From: Actinomyces sp. oral taxon 897
GTDB lineage: Bacteria > Actinomycetota > Actinomycetes > Actinomycetales > Actinomycetaceae
Direction: 5' to 3'
Assembly (NCBI RefSeq): GCF_002999235.1
Contig: NZ_CP027236.1
Coordinates: 2,356,001 to 2,420,000 of the forward strand
DNA length: 64,000 nucleotides
Part shown: in pieces, positions 1-11,273 of the stretch
How positions within the stretch are numbered: the stretch's first letter is position 1
Layout of the letters: every line of letters starts with the position of its first letter
Program-made: the position numbers and the translations under genes
Notes under the pieces: model-generated
Databases searched by the model: none
Seen by the model: only the letters and a program-made list of their open reading frames with translations
Told to the model about the DNA's origin: nothing

Positions 1-1
1 C

Positions 2-346
2 GGGGGCAGGGCGCTGCGCCGCTACGCCCGGGAGCACGGCTGGGCCGGGATGCTGGCCGTGGCCAGGATATCGGTGCGCTGGGAGCAGATCGTGGGCTCC
101 CAGGTGGCCCAGCACGCCCGCGTGGAGCACTTCGCGCCCGGGCGGATCACCCTGCGGGCCAGCTCCTCGGCCTGGGCCCAGCAGCTGCGCCTCCTCATGC
201 CCGGTATCGAGCGGGCCGTGGCCGGGGCGCTGGAGCCGGGGGCGGGGGCCGTCGAGATCCGCGTCCTGGGACCGGCCAGCCCCACCTGGCGCCGCGAGCG
301 GGTGGCCGTGCGGGGCTCACGCGGGCCAAGGGACACGTACGGGTGA
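2..346 (+). CDS. dciA: DciA-family (DUF721) protein, 3' part only
   Basis: The reading frame is already open at the window edge and stops at 344-346, so only the C-terminal 114 or so codons are seen. The visible segment has the DUF721 pattern: a helix ending in a WEQIVG motif, then QVAQHARVEHF, GRITLRASSSAWAQQLRLL and a C-terminal strand IRVLGP. DUF721 proteins (DciA) load or assist the replicative helicase DnaB. In actinobacteria the gene normally sits in dnaA-dnaN-recF-dciA-gyrB-gyrA, so the main replication-initiation genes are expected just to the left. The neighbour to the right is not gyrB as usual but a peptide and ABC-transporter cassette. Family assignment is firm; function is inferred from the family. 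Confidence 0.85.
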   Translation, partial: GGRALRRYAREHGWAGMLAVARISVRWEQIVGSQVAQHARVEHFAPGRITLRASSSAWAQQLRLLMPGIERAVAGALEPGAGAVEIRVLGPASPTWRRERVAVRGSRGPRDTYG

Positions 347-418
347 CAGCGTTATGTTTCTGTCTTGTTTCGTGGCCCTCATTATGATGCAGGAGGTTTA
401 GAGAGGAGGTGTTGGTGC

Positions 419-529
419 ATGTCAAAGGCACAGAGCATTGTCGATTCCCTTGAGAGGGAGGACGTTGAGGACCGCTTCGCTATGTTGATGGGCGCGTGGA
501 ACCATGGTGCGTCACCTCGCCCTGAGTGA
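419..529 (+). CDS. 36-residue peptide ORF upstream of an ABC exporter
   Basis: An ATG at 419 follows a strong purine-rich ribosome site (AGAGGAGG, about 402-409) with good spacing and opens a 36-codon frame ending in TGA at 527-529. The peptide starts MSKAQSIVDSLERED, is acidic and helical in its first two thirds, then has FAMLMGAWNHGASPRPE with no cysteine. It lies 71 bases before a helical-repeat protein gene and is co-oriented with an ABC transporter. That layout resembles a ribosomally made precursor or signalling peptide with its own exporter. Neither modification enzyme nor protease is visible, so function is unproven. The ribosome site and context are the main evidence that it is translated. 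Confidence 0.5.
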   Translation: MSKAQSIVDSLEREDVEDRFAMLMGAWNHGASPRPE

Positions 530-600
530 TAGGTGCAGGGTAAGCCCCTTATAACGTAGCGGTCTGCGTCAACACTCAGTAACCGGAGACGAGGGTATCG

Positions 601-1725
601 ATGGACAGTATTTTTGCGCATCTTGTTTTTATTGAGGCGACAGGTCACCGATACCCCTCGTCTCCGGCTCTGGCTGAAAGGATATCGGTTGCTTGTTCGT
701 CACTGTCGGGCGGACTATATCGGTACGCACGAAGTATAGGCGCGCCATTCTATGTGACGGACCTAGGGGTTCGGCTAATACCAGACCCTAAAATTTTTTA
801 TAAGGAACACTGCAAGATCTTTGGTGTCCCTCAGATCTCCCCGAAACTCATCGAAGAGCGTATCGTTCAAGAAGATTTGGCAAACCTCGCCAGTGTGATC
901 GATTCGATAATTCTATTCTTCGGCGACTATGAAGCGGTGGCCGCAGGGATCAAGACGCGAATGAAGTCGGTGTGCAAGTCGAACGATTATTCCTTGCTTA
1001 TCCATTCCGGTGTTGTTCTAGCGGCTCTTGGTGACGCCAATTGCATGCCGCTATTTGAGGCCGCGTCGGAAGCTGCTGTCAACTCTTCTGAAGCATATGG
1101 GGCCCATCATCGTGCTGCAGCATTCCTGCTTAAGCGTGAACGCGACGACGTAGCATCTGCGAAACAAATGCGCACAGCGCGGTCGTATTTGAAAGATAGT
1201 GATGCGGAGGTCAATGCGGCTCTGCTTGATAATCTCAATGCGCTTCGCCTCCTGAGGGGCGGAGGTGATGCTTTTAGTGCACTAGAAGAGTCTTCTCGGC
1301 ATCTAATGGCGTACATCAGCAGGTCGGATATAGCCGCAGATGACTACTCGCGCGCCTGTAGGTATAAGAGTCAGGTGTCAATAAATATGACGCAGCTGCT
1401 CCTGCTTGACGGGCTTCAGAGTCAGGCGATGGATGTGATGCTCGAAAATGTCAATTTTTGTAGAATGAACTCTTTTGATTATCTGGGCGAGGCGCTAGCT
1501 GAGGCTTCCTATACGGCCTATATCGTTGGGGACCTGCCGATGGCTGAGAAGTTGGCAAGGGAGGCTTTCTGGCGGAACTACCCGATTGGTGCGATCAGAG
1601 CTATCCGCGGGTCGAGGGAAATACTGGCCGCATCGTTGTTCAAGACAGGGAGAACAGATGCCGCCGAATCTGTCGCCAGCTTGGTCGAGACTGATCCTCT
1701 TGGTCTGAAGGGGGTCCATGACTGA
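601..1725 (+). CDS. Unknown helical-repeat (TPR-like) protein, atypical composition
   Basis: A 374-residue protein that I do not recognise. It is built of amphipathic helices of about 30-40 residues rich in Ala, Leu and Glu, for example residues 110-200 and 280-365, which suggests a TPR-like solenoid. No helix-turn-helix, signal peptide or membrane segment is evident. Codon use is strikingly different from its neighbours, with many A/T-ending codons (ATT, TCT, ATA) in a chromosome where almost all third positions are G or C. This suggests recent acquisition. The stop codon overlaps the start of the ABC ATPase gene by 8 bases, so they are probably translated together. A peptide-responsive regulator (RRNPP-like without the DNA-binding domain) or a peptide-maturation partner is possible but is inference. 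Confidence 0.75.
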   Translation: MDSIFAHLVFIEATGHRYPSSPALAERISVACSSLSGGLYRYARSIGAPFYVTDLGVRLIPDPKIFYKEHCKIFGVPQISPKLIEERIVQEDLANLASVIDSIILFFGDYEAVAAGIKTRMKSVCKSNDYSLLIHSGVVLAALGDANCMPLFEAASEAAVNSSEAYGAHHRAAAFLLKRERDDVASAKQMRTARSYLKDSDAEVNAALLDNLNALRLLRGGGDAFSALEESSRHLMAYISRSDIAADDYSRACRYKSQVSINMTQLLLLDGLQSQAMDVMLENVNFCRMNSFDYLGEALAEASYTAYIVGDLPMAEKLAREAFWRNYPIGAIRAIRGSREILAASLFKTGRTDAAESVASLVETDPLGLKGVHD

Positions 1726-2701
1726 GGCGGTTCTTGAGGCTGAGCACCTCGCGCGCACGTTCGACAGGGGCCGGTTCCAGGCGGTGGCCGACGTCTCGCT
1801 GAGGGTCGGGGCCGGCCAGGTGCACGCGCTCCTGGGCCCCAACGGCGCGGGCAAGACGACGACGGTGCGCATGTGCGCCACGCTGCTGCTGCCCACCTCG
1901 GGCTCGGTGCGCGTCGACGGCGTGGACGCCGTGGCCCACCCGCGCCGGGCCAGACGTCGCCTGGGGCTGGTGCTGGGCGGTGACCTGGGCTTCTACCCGC
2001 GTGCCAGCGCCCGCCAGAACCTCCTTTTCTTCGCCGACCTGCAGGGTGTGGCCCGCGGGGACCGCGCGAGCGCGGTGAACGGCGCCCTGGAGCAGGTCGG
2101 CCTGTCAGACGCCGCGGACCGCAGGGCCTCGGCCCTCTCCCGGGGCATGCGCCAGCGCCTGCACCTCGCCCGCGCCCTGCTGGGCAGGCCCCGCCTGCTC
2201 CTGCTCGACGAGCCGACCAACGGCCTGGACCCGGACATCTCCCTGCAGGTGCGCCAGACGGTCGCCGAGGTCGCCGCCAGCGGGGTGGGCGTCCTGCTGA
2301 CCTCGCACACGATGCCGGAGATCGAGGAGCTGGCGGACACCATCTCCGTCATTGGCGCGGGCCGTATCGAGGTACGCGGGACGGTGGCCGACGTGGCGCG
2401 CCACGCGGGCGTGCTGGCCGTGACCACGCTGACCCTGCCGGGGCGCGCCGCCGGCCTGGACGAGGAGCTGCGCGGCGTGCTGGGGCGCGGCGTCGTGGTC
2501 ACCCAGCGCCCTAGCTCCTCGAACTGGGCGCTGACCGTCTCCTGGCCCGTTGACGGCGGCCAGCAGGCCGTCGACGCCGGTAGGCGGGCCCTGAGCGCGC
2601 TGCTTGAGCGCCACGGCCTGGGCGAGCCCGACGACCTGCTCACGCGCCCGGCGAGCCTGGAGCAGGCCTACCTGGCACTGGCCAGGAGGCTGGACCGGTG
2701 A
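1718..2701 (+). CDS. ABC transporter ATP-binding protein (exporter type)
   Basis: A 327-residue nucleotide-binding subunit. Walker A is GPNGAGKTT at residues 40-48, the signature LSRGMRQR at 140-147, Walker B LLLLDEP at 160-166, and an H-loop TSHTMPE follows. The pattern is that of the drug/antibiotic exporter (NatA/CcmA-like) subfamily, with a C-terminal extension of about 100 residues. It overlaps the preceding gene by 8 bases and the following permease by 4 bases (GTGA), so it forms one transporter with the next two genes. The substrate is not deducible from sequence; export of the upstream peptide or self-immunity is the attractive guess. GC-rich codon use here contrasts with the preceding gene. 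Confidence 0.9.
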   Translation: MTEAVLEAEHLARTFDRGRFQAVADVSLRVGAGQVHALLGPNGAGKTTTVRMCATLLLPTSGSVRVDGVDAVAHPRRARRRLGLVLGGDLGFYPRASARQNLLFFADLQGVARGDRASAVNGALEQVGLSDAADRRASALSRGMRQRLHLARALLGRPRLLLLDEPTNGLDPDISLQVRQTVAEVAASGVGVLLTSHTMPEIEELADTISVIGAGRIEVRGTVADVARHAGVLAVTTLTLPGRAAGLDEELRGVLGRGVVVTQRPSSSNWALTVSWPVDGGQQAVDAGRRALSALLERHGLGEPDDLLTRPASLEQAYLALARRLDR

Positions 2702-3450
2702 GGCGCCAGATTCGTATGACGGCGTTCCACGTGCGCCAGTTCGTGTCGGTCCCCTACTTCATCCAGGTCATGGTCGTCGCCACTCTCAGCACGACGCTCG
2801 TGCAGTACCTGGCCTTCAACGCCTGGCACGGCGTCACCCCGACCGTGGTCTGGGTGCGTGGGGGCGTCATCGGTCTGTGGAGCACGGCGACGTGCGCGGC
2901 GGGCATTATCGGGTTCGAGCGTTACAAGGGCACCCTGGTCCACCTGGTGCTCGCCCCCGTGGGGGCGCTGCGCTCACTGGCCGCCGTGGTCAGCGCGGCC
3001 GCCAGCTTCGGCGTGCTCGCCCTGCCCCTGTCCTGGGCGACCTGGTCGCTGCTGTCCTGGTCCGTCCACGCCCCCTCCTGGCGGCGCCTGGCCGGGGTGG
3101 CGGCCGGCACGCTCATGCTGTGGCTCGGCGCCGTGGCACTGAGCCTGGCCGTGGCCGCGCTGTTCGTCCTCACGCCCAACGCCATCAGCTACGAGGGCCT
3201 CCTGCTCGTGCCCGTCTTCCTGCTCTCCGGCCTGACCTTCCTCGGCTCGGGCGCGCCTGGCTGGCTCCAGCCCCTCAGCCGGCTCCTGCCGGTGGGCCTG
3301 CCCGTGCAGGTGCTGCTCGGCGGCCCCATCAGCGTCGGCGCCCTGGCCGGCTGGACGTGCTCGACGCTCGCCTGGGCCGCCCTGGCGGGTCTGCTGGGAC
3401 GGGCCGCCCTGGTCCGCGCCACCCGCACCGGGACCCTGGAGGTGGTGTGA
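2698..3450 (+). CDS. ABC-2-type permease, first subunit
   Basis: A 250-residue integral membrane protein starting at GTG 2698, overlapping the ATPase stop by 4 bases. About six hydrophobic segments are visible, for example around residues 20-40, 55-70, 95-115, 130-160 and 165-185, the usual build of ABC-2 exporter permeases. No sequence motif identifies the substrate. It ends TGA at 3448-3450 and the second permease starts at the next base, so the two are very probably co-translated and form a heterodimeric channel driven by the ATPase. Assignment as a permease rests on topology and operon position. Confidence 0.8.
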   Translation: MRRQIRMTAFHVRQFVSVPYFIQVMVVATLSTTLVQYLAFNAWHGVTPTVVWVRGGVIGLWSTATCAAGIIGFERYKGTLVHLVLAPVGALRSLAAVVSAAASFGVLALPLSWATWSLLSWSVHAPSWRRLAGVAAGTLMLWLGAVALSLAVAALFVLTPNAISYEGLLLVPVFLLSGLTFLGSGAPGWLQPLSRLLPVGLPVQVLLGGPISVGALAGWTCSTLAWAALAGLLGRAALVRATRTGTLEVV

Positions 3451-4209
3451 GTGGCGTTCCTCACCCGTGTCGTCTCCGGTGCCCGGGTCTCCTGGGCCTC
3501 CTCCGTCACCTTCGCCACCGTCGGTACCGCCGTCACCACCCTGGCCCTGCTGCCCCTGCTCGACATCGCCTTTGACGTCCTCATGGGGGCCGACCTGGCC
3601 TCCGACGACCTCGTGCGCACCGGCTACGCCGCCTGCCTGGTCAGCCTCGCCGTCACCGTCGCCTCCGGGGTCGTCAGCGCCGTCGCCACCGACCGCAACC
3701 TCGGCGTCTTCCAGGAGGTGTGCACCCTGCGCCGCCTCGACCCCGCCTACTGGCTCGCCGTCAGCCTCGTGCCGCTGGCGCTGGCTACTGTGACCGGGGT
3801 CCTGTCTGTCGGCGCGGTCTTCGTCCTCTCCCCGGGGCACGACGTCGCCCTGCTCGCCCGGGTGCTTCTGCTCAGCCTCGGCGCCCTGGCCTGCGGGGTG
3901 CTCCTGGGGGTGGGTGCCGCTGGCCTGGGCGTGAGCCTGCCCGACCCCTACCTCGGCGCCACCCTGCTCGCCAGCGCCCTGCCCGTGCTCGTCGGCGTCA
4001 TCGTCCCCGTCTCCGCCTACCCCGCGTGGCTGCGTGTCGTGTCCCAGGTCACTCCGCTCAGCGGTGCCGTCAGCACGCTCACCGCAGGTGGCCCCGCCCT
4101 GGTCCTGCGTGACCTGGCGTTGAGCGCCGTCTGGTGCGCCGCCGGCCTGGTCGTCAGCCAGGTCGCCGTCCACCGACTACGTCAGGGAACACGCTATGAC
4201 ACCGTCTGA
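3451..4209 (+). CDS. ABC-2-type permease, second subunit
   Basis: A 252-residue membrane protein with a GTG start directly after the stop of the first permease. Hydrophobic segments alternate with short polar loops in a six-helix pattern, including a long segment near residues 100-160. It is similar in size and topology to its neighbour, consistent with the second half of an exporter. It overlaps rsgA by 14 bases (4196-4209), so the cassette is translationally linked to a housekeeping gene. Substrate unknown. Confidence 0.8.
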   Translation: MAFLTRVVSGARVSWASSVTFATVGTAVTTLALLPLLDIAFDVLMGADLASDDLVRTGYAACLVSLAVTVASGVVSAVATDRNLGVFQEVCTLRRLDPAYWLAVSLVPLALATVTGVLSVGAVFVLSPGHDVALLARVLLLSLGALACGVLLGVGAAGLGVSLPDPYLGATLLASALPVLVGVIVPVSAYPAWLRVVSQVTPLSGAVSTLTAGGPALVLRDLALSAVWCAAGLVVSQVAVHRLRQGTRYDTV

Positions 4210-5317
4210 CGCCACCGGGCGAGGCGGCCTGACACTGGCCGACTACGGCTTGGACGAACGCTGGCGAGCTCACCTGGCTGTCGCCGCCATGGATACCGGT
4301 GAGACCCTCGCCCCGGCACGTGTGACCTGCGTGCACCGCTCAGCTATTGATGTCGTCACTGCCGCCGCCGACGCCCTCGCCGACACCCCCGTGACCGCCC
4401 GCACGATCGCGCTGGGGCGACCTGGCCACCGCGACGACGAGGCCTGGCCGCCGGTCGTCGGGGACTGGCTCGCTGTTGACACCACCGGCCGCGTCCACAC
4501 CGTCCTGGCGCGTCGTACCTACCTCGCTCGCCCCTCCGCCGGCCGGGACTCCCACGAGCAGCCCGTCGCCGCCAACGTTGACGTCCTGGTCATTGTCGAG
4601 CCCTTTGTGCCTGAGGTGTCGGCTGGACGCGTTGAACGTCTCACCGCTCTTGCCCACTCCGCGGGTACCTCTGTCTGGCTCGTGCTCACCAAAGCTGATC
4701 TGGTTGACTCTGAGCAAGCTGAACGTGCCGCTGGGGAGCTGGGCGCCCTGGTCGACGCCGTCCATGTGGTCTCCTCCCACTCCCACCAGGGGCTGGCCGG
4801 ACTGGCCGACGCCCTGGCCGAGGCTGGCACTGCCGTGCTGCTGGGACGCTCTGGTGCTGGCAAGTCCACCCTCACCAACACCCTTCTGGGCACGGATCTC
4901 GCCACCGGGCCAGTGCGGCAGGGCGACGCCAAGGGGCGCCACACGACCACCTCCCGCGGCCTGGTGGCCGGGCGAGGCTGTCTGGTCATCGACACCCCAG
5001 GTGTCCGCGCCCTGGCCTCCACCACGGACGCCGATGCGGTCGATGAGACCTTCGCGGACGTTGTCTCCGTCGCCGCCCGTTGCCGTTTTACCGACTGCCG
5101 CCACCAGGACGAGCCCGGCTGCGCCGTGCGCCAGGCCGTCGGCGAGGGCAGCCTCGACGCTGCGCGCGTGGAGCGTTACCTCCGCATGAGCGCCGAGTCC
5201 TCACGCCTGCGCCAACGCACCGACGCGCGCGCCTGGCGGGACCAGGAGCGCCGTCTCAGCCGTGAGAACAAGGTAGGACGTCGCACCACCATGCGTCTTA
5301 AGGGACGGAGGAACTGA
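4196..5317 (+). CDS. rsgA: Ribosome small-subunit-dependent GTPase RsgA
   Basis: A 373-residue circularly permuted GTPase that helps mature the 30S subunit. The motif order is diagnostic: the G4 motif TKAD (165-168) precedes the P-loop GRSGAGKST (217-225) and the G3 motif DTPG (266-269). An N-terminal OB-fold-like region comes first. A zinc-binding cluster CRFTDCRHQDEPGC follows near residues 290-305, then a basic C-terminal tail. The start ATG lies inside the end of the second permease gene. An rsgA gene between dciA and gyrB is not the usual arrangement; it appears to have come in with, or been displaced by, the transporter cassette. Confidence 0.93.
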   Translation: MTPSDATGRGGLTLADYGLDERWRAHLAVAAMDTGETLAPARVTCVHRSAIDVVTAAADALADTPVTARTIALGRPGHRDDEAWPPVVGDWLAVDTTGRVHTVLARRTYLARPSAGRDSHEQPVAANVDVLVIVEPFVPEVSAGRVERLTALAHSAGTSVWLVLTKADLVDSEQAERAAGELGALVDAVHVVSSHSHQGLAGLADALAEAGTAVLLGRSGAGKSTLTNTLLGTDLATGPVRQGDAKGRHTTTSRGLVAGRGCLVIDTPGVRALASTTDADAVDETFADVVSVAARCRFTDCRHQDEPGCAVRQAVGEGSLDAARVERYLRMSAESSRLRQRTDARAWRDQERRLSRENKVGRRTTMRLKGRRN

Positions 5318-5389
5318 CGGTACGGCTTACCTGCGCCCCGCGTCAGCGGGAGGTGACAGGCGGCACGTCCCGCGCCACGCCGTCGGCGG

Positions 5390-7590
<2,201 letters not shown>

Positions 7591-7643
7591 CGCACCACGC
7601 CGGCACGCGCCCGACGTCGTCGGACCCGACCTGAAGGAAACCC

Positions 7644-10361
7644 GTGAGCGAAGAGACCGCCCCCACCACCAGCGCCCCCGCAGGCGTCCCCCACGACCGC
7701 GTCCAGCCGGTCGACCTCCAGACGGAGATGCAGCGCTCCTACCTCGACTACGCCATGAGCGTCATCGTGGGGCGTGCCCTGCCGGACGTGCGCGACGGCC
7801 TCAAGCCGGTCCACCGCCGCATCCTGTACGGGATGTTCGACGGCGGCTACCGCCCCACGGCGTCCTTCTCCAAGTGCTCACGCATTGTGGGCGACGTCAT
7901 GGGCAAGTACCACCCCCACGGTGACGGCGCCATCTACGACGCCCTGGCCCGCCTGGTCCAGCCCTGGTCCCTGCGCTACCCGCTGGTGGCCGGGCAGGGC
8001 AACTTCGGCACCCCCGGCAACCTCGGCCCGGCCGCGCCCCGCTACACCGAGGCCAAGATGGCCCCCCTGGCCATGGAGATGGTGCGCGACATCGACGAGG
8101 AGACGGTGGACTTCGCGCCCAACTACGACGGGCGGGACATGGAGCCGGCCATCCTGCCGGCCCGCTTCCCCAACCTGCTGTGCAACGGCTCCGAGGGCAT
8201 CGCGGTGGGTATGGCCACCCGCATCCCCCCGCACAACCTGCGGGAGGTGGCCAGCGGCGTCCAGTGGTTCCTGGAGCACCCCCAGGCGTCCCGCGAGGAG
8301 CTCCTGACGGCCCTCATCGCCCGCGTCCAGGGCCCGGACTTCCCCACCGGGGCCACCATCCTGGGGCGGCGCGGCATCGAGGACGCCTACCGCACCGGAC
8401 GCGGCTCCATCACCCAGCGCGCGGTGGTGTCCATCGAGGAGATCCAGGGCCGCCAGTGCCTGGTGGTCACCGAGCTGCCCTACCAGGTCAACCCGGACAA
8501 CCTGGCCGAGAAGATCGCCCAGCTGGTGCGTGACGGGCAGGTCACCGGCGTCGCCGACATCCGCGACGAGACCTCCGGGCGCGCCGGCCAGCGCCTGGTC
8601 ATCGTCCTCAAGCGCGACGCCGTGGCCAAGGTGGTGCTCAACAACCTCTACAAGCGCACCCAGCTCCAGGACAACTTCCCCGCCAATATGCTGGCCCTGG
8701 TCGACGGCGTCCCGCGCACCCTGAGCCTGGACGGCTTCGTGCGCCACTGGGTGGACCACCAGATGGACGTCATTGTGCGGCGCAGCCGGTACCGCCTGCG
8801 CCGCGCCCTGGAGCGCCTGCACATCCTGGAGGGGCTGCTGGCGGCCATTGACGCCCTGGACGCCGTCATCGCCCTCATCCGCCGCTCCCCCACCACCGAG
8901 GAGGCGCGCAGCGGGCTCATGGGGCTGCTGGGCGTGGACGAGGTCCAGGCCGAGGCCATCCTCTCCCTCCAGCTGCGCCGCCTGGCCGCCCTGGAACGGC
9001 TCAAGATCCAGACCGAGGCGGCCGAGCTGCGCGAGCGCGTGGCCGACCTGCGCGAGATCATCGCCTCACCGGAGCGCCAGCGCGGCATCGTCGCGGACGA
9101 GCTGGCCGAGATCGTGGAGAAGTACGGCGACGAGCGACGCACCCGGATCGTGCCCTTCGACGGGGAGATGAGCATGGAGGACCTCATCCCCGAGGAGGAG
9201 ATCGTGGTCACCATCACCCGCTCGGGCTACGCCAAGCGCACCCGCACCGACGCCTACCGCTCCCAGCACCGGGGCGGTAAGGGGGTCAAGGGCGCGGCCC
9301 TGCGTGAGGACGACGTCGTCTCCCACTTCTTCACCACCACCACGCACCACTGGATGCTGTTCTTCACCAACCTGGGCCGGGTCTACCGGGCCAAGGCCTA
9401 CGAGCTGCCCGAGGGAGGGCGCGACTCCAAGGGTCAGCACGTGGCCAACCTCCTGGCCTTCCAGCCCGGCGAGGAGATCGCCCAGGTCATGGAGCTGGCG
9501 GACTACTCCCAGGCGGACTACCTGGTCCTGGCCACCCGCCGGGGCCTGGTGAAGAAGACCCGCCTGAGCGAGTACGACTCCAACCGCTCCGGGGGCGTCA
9601 TCGCCATTAACCTGCGTGAGAACGGCGACGGGGTCAGCGACGAGCTGGTCTCCGCCTCCCTGCTGTCCGCCGGCCAGGACCTGCTCCTGGTCTCCCGGCA
9701 CGGCCAGTCCCTGCGCTTCCACGCCGACGACGAGACCCTGCGGCCCACCGGGCGCGCCACCAGCGGCGTGACCGGCATGCGCTTCCGGGACGGCGACAGC
9801 CTCCTGGCCATGGGCGTCATCGACCCCGGCTGGCAGGAGGCCGACCTGTTCGTGGTCACCGAGGGCGGCTACGCCAAGCGCACCTCGGTGGCGGAGTACC
9901 CCACCAAGGGGCGCGGCGGGCTGGGGGTCAAGGTCGCCAACCTCGTCCAGGAGCGCGGGGACCTGGTGGGGGCGCTGGTGACCGCCCCCAGCGACGAGGT
10001 CCTGTGCATTATGGCCTCCGGCAAGGTGGTGCGCTCCGCCGTCGCGGAGGTCTCCCGCACCGGGCGCGCCACCCAGGGGGTCACCTTCGCCAAGCCCGAC
10101 GACGGCGACCGCATCCTCGCGGTGGCCCGCAACGCCGAGCGCGACCTCGACGGTGAGGACGTCCCGGACGACGACGCCGAGGCCAGCGCGACGGGTGCCG
10201 CTCCGGAGGCCGGTGACGCTCCTGGTGGTGCCGCGCGTGAGGCCGCTCCCCACGGCTCCGACGGCGCCGACGGCTCCGGGGCCGCGGGCGCGCCCGGCAC
10301 GGACAGTGAGATCGTCGTCCCTGCCGACACCTCGGCGTCGAGCACGGATGAGACCGCCTGA
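7644..10361 (+). CDS. gyrA: DNA gyrase subunit A
   Basis: A 905-residue DNA-cleavage and wrapping subunit starting at GTG 7644 after a GAAGGA ribosome site. The catalytic tyrosine is Y134 in APRYTEAKM. The quinolone-resistance region reads [11 protein letters not shown] at residues 90-100. Glycine 95 is at the position of E. coli Ser83 (Ala90 in M. tuberculosis), and D99 matches Asp87. A GyrA box (HRGGKG) starts the C-terminal pinwheel. The last 70 or so residues are an acidic Ala/Gly/Asp-rich tail that looks disordered and is probably lineage-specific. It forms gyrase with gyrB. Confidence 0.97.
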   Translation: MSEETAPTTSAPAGVPHDRVQPVDLQTEMQRSYLDYAMSVIVGRALPDVRDGLKPVHRRILYGMFDGGYRPTASFSKCSRIVGDVMGKYHPHGDGAIYDALARLVQPWSLRYPLVAGQGNFGTPGNLGPAAPRYTEAKMAPLAMEMVRDIDEETVDFAPNYDGRDMEPAILPARFPNLLCNGSEGIAVGMATRIPPHNLREVASGVQWFLEHPQASREELLTALIARVQGPDFPTGATILGRRGIEDAYRTGRGSITQRAVVSIEEIQGRQCLVVTELPYQVNPDNLAEKIAQLVRDGQVTGVADIRDETSGRAGQRLVIVLKRDAVAKVVLNNLYKRTQLQDNFPANMLALVDGVPRTLSLDGFVRHWVDHQMDVIVRRSRYRLRRALERLHILEGLLAAIDALDAVIALIRRSPTTEEARSGLMGLLGVDEVQAEAILSLQLRRLAALERLKIQTEAAELRERVADLREIIASPERQRGIVADELAEIVEKYGDERRTRIVPFDGEMSMEDLIPEEEIVVTITRSGYAKRTRTDAYRSQHRGGKGVKGAALREDDVVSHFFTTTTHHWMLFFTNLGRVYRAKAYELPEGGRDSKGQHVANLLAFQPGEEIAQVMELADYSQADYLVLATRRGLVKKTRLSEYDSNRSGGVIAINLRENGDGVSDELVSASLLSAGQDLLLVSRHGQSLRFHADDETLRPTGRATSGVTGMRFRDGDSLLAMGVIDPGWQEADLFVVTEGGYAKRTSVAEYPTKGRGGLGVKVANLVQERGDLVGALVTAPSDEVLCIMASGKVVRSAVAEVSRTGRATQGVTFAKPDDGDRILAVARNAERDLDGEDVPDDDAEASATGAAPEAGDAPGGAAREAAPHGSDGADGSGAAGAPGTDSEIVVPADTSASSTDETA

Positions 10362-10401
10362 CTGCGGTAGCGTTGAGTGAGAACGACAGTAAGGACCTGG
10401 C

Positions 10402-10806
10402 ATGAGCTCCACCCCCCCGTCTGAGGCGACCGTCAGCGGCCCTCGGCGCGTCCACCTCTCCCTGACCCACATCGACCCCTGGTCCGTCATGAAGGTATCC
10501 TTCCTGCTCAGCGTGGCCATGGGCATCATGACCGTCGTGGCGGCCTCCTTCATATGGTTCCTCCTGGACTCCATGCAGGTCTTCGCCACGATCCAGGACC
10601 TTGTGAGTTCGGTCATGGACTCCAACTCCAACTCCTTCACCGCCCTGGTCCAGTACCTCCAGTTCTCCCGGACCTTCTCCATGTCGATCATCATCGCGGT
10701 GGTCAACATCATCCTGACTACCGCCCTGTCCACGATCGGGGCCTTCCTGTACAACATCACCGTCAGGCTCGTGGGAGGGATTCATCTCACACTGGCGGAC
10801 GACTGA
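10402..10806 (+). CDS. DUF3566 domain membrane protein
   Basis: A 134-residue protein with an N-terminal soluble segment carrying the conserved RRVHLSLTHIDPWSVMKVSFLLS pattern of DUF3566, then two hydrophobic segments (about residues 35-58 and 90-118). The gene is almost always found directly after gyrA in actinobacteria (Rv0007 in M. tuberculosis), as here 40 bases downstream. Its molecular role is not established; the position suggests coupling to cell-division or envelope functions. Start ATG follows an AAGGA ribosome site. Confidence 0.9.
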   Translation: MSSTPPSEATVSGPRRVHLSLTHIDPWSVMKVSFLLSVAMGIMTVVAASFIWFLLDSMQVFATIQDLVSSVMDSNSNSFTALVQYLQFSRTFSMSIIIAVVNIILTTALSTIGAFLYNITVRLVGGIHLTLADD

Positions 10807-10855
10807 TCCGGTTTGATCCGGGCGGGCCGGGTGGGTTAACCTTGCCCGGTCGCAC

Positions 10856-10929
10856 GGGCCTATAGCTCAGTTGGTTAGAGCGCATCCCTGATAAGGATGA
10901 GGTCGCTGGTTCGAGTCCAGCTAGGCCCA
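10856..10929 (+). tRNA. tRNA-Ile (anticodon GAT)
   Basis: A complete cloverleaf of 74 nt. The acceptor arms GGGCCTA and TAGGCCC pair, the D-arm reads AGCTCAGTTGGTTAGAGC, the anticodon stem CATCC/GGATG holds GAT at 10890-10892, and the T-arm CTGGTTCGAGTCCAG is standard. The 3' CCA is not fully encoded. Position after DUF3566 and before tRNA-Ala is the conserved actinobacterial order. Confidence 0.98.
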
Positions 10930-10960
10930 CCGTCCACCGCCCGCGGTACGAGGAGAGTTC

Positions 10961-11104
10961 ATGACAGGCAGAACGCTTCTGAAGGCCGCGGTTTTCTCGT
11001 CCCTGGGGGCTGCCGCCTACGCGCTCTGGCTCCGCTACGAGGCGGCCCGTCAGGAGCGGGCGGCCTGGGCCGAGGTCACGGACCCGGTGGACGAGGAGCT
11101 CTGA
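10961..11104 (+). CDS. DLW-39-like small membrane protein
   Basis: A 47-residue protein starting at ATG 10961 behind a GAGGAGAG ribosome site. It has one N-terminal hydrophobic helix (about residues 5-22), a short basic segment LRYEAARQERAA and an acidic end WAEVTDPVDEEL. The WAE(V/A)TD ending is characteristic of the actinobacterial DLW-39 family, which is found in this same place between the tRNA genes. Function unknown. A second protein of the same design lies at 58251-58427. Confidence 0.75.
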   Translation: MTGRTLLKAAVFSSLGAAAYALWLRYEAARQERAAWAEVTDPVDEEL

Positions 11105-11116
11105 GACGCTCAGCCA

Positions 11117-11189
11117 GGGGCTATGGCGCAATTGGTAGCGCACCTGCTTTGCAAGCAGGGGGTTACGGGTTCGAGTCCCGTTAGCTCCA
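11117..11189 (+). tRNA. tRNA-Ala (anticodon TGC)
   Basis: A 73-nt cloverleaf. The acceptor stem GGGGCTA pairs with TAGCTCC (one G-T), anticodon TGC is at 11150-11152 in the loop of stem CCTGC/GCAGG, and the T-arm is ACGGGTTCGAGTCCCGT. It is 12 bases after the DLW-39-like gene. No encoded CCA. Confidence 0.98.
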
Positions 11190-11194
11190 CTGTG

Positions 11195-11225
11195 CTCGGG
11201 CCCCGGCGAAAGGCTGGGGCCCGAG
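11195..11225 (+). terminator. Hairpin after tRNA-Ala
   Basis: A perfect 10-bp stem (CTCGGGCCCC 11195-11204 with GGGGCCCGAG 11216-11225) and an 11-base loop, 5 bases after the tRNA. There is no T-run, so it is a candidate terminator or processing hairpin. It also faces the end of the minus-strand gene to its right. Confidence 0.45.
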
Positions 11226-11273
11226 GCTGGCAGCGCGGTCCCTACCGCGTCTTCAAGGCGGCGGGCCGGTCCC

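Noticed and set aside
10858..11189. Possible 16S/23S rRNA spacer because tRNA-Ile and tRNA-Ala are adjacent
   Set aside because: No rRNA sequence flanks them; the gyrA-DUF3566-Ile-Ala order is the usual separate actinobacterial locus.
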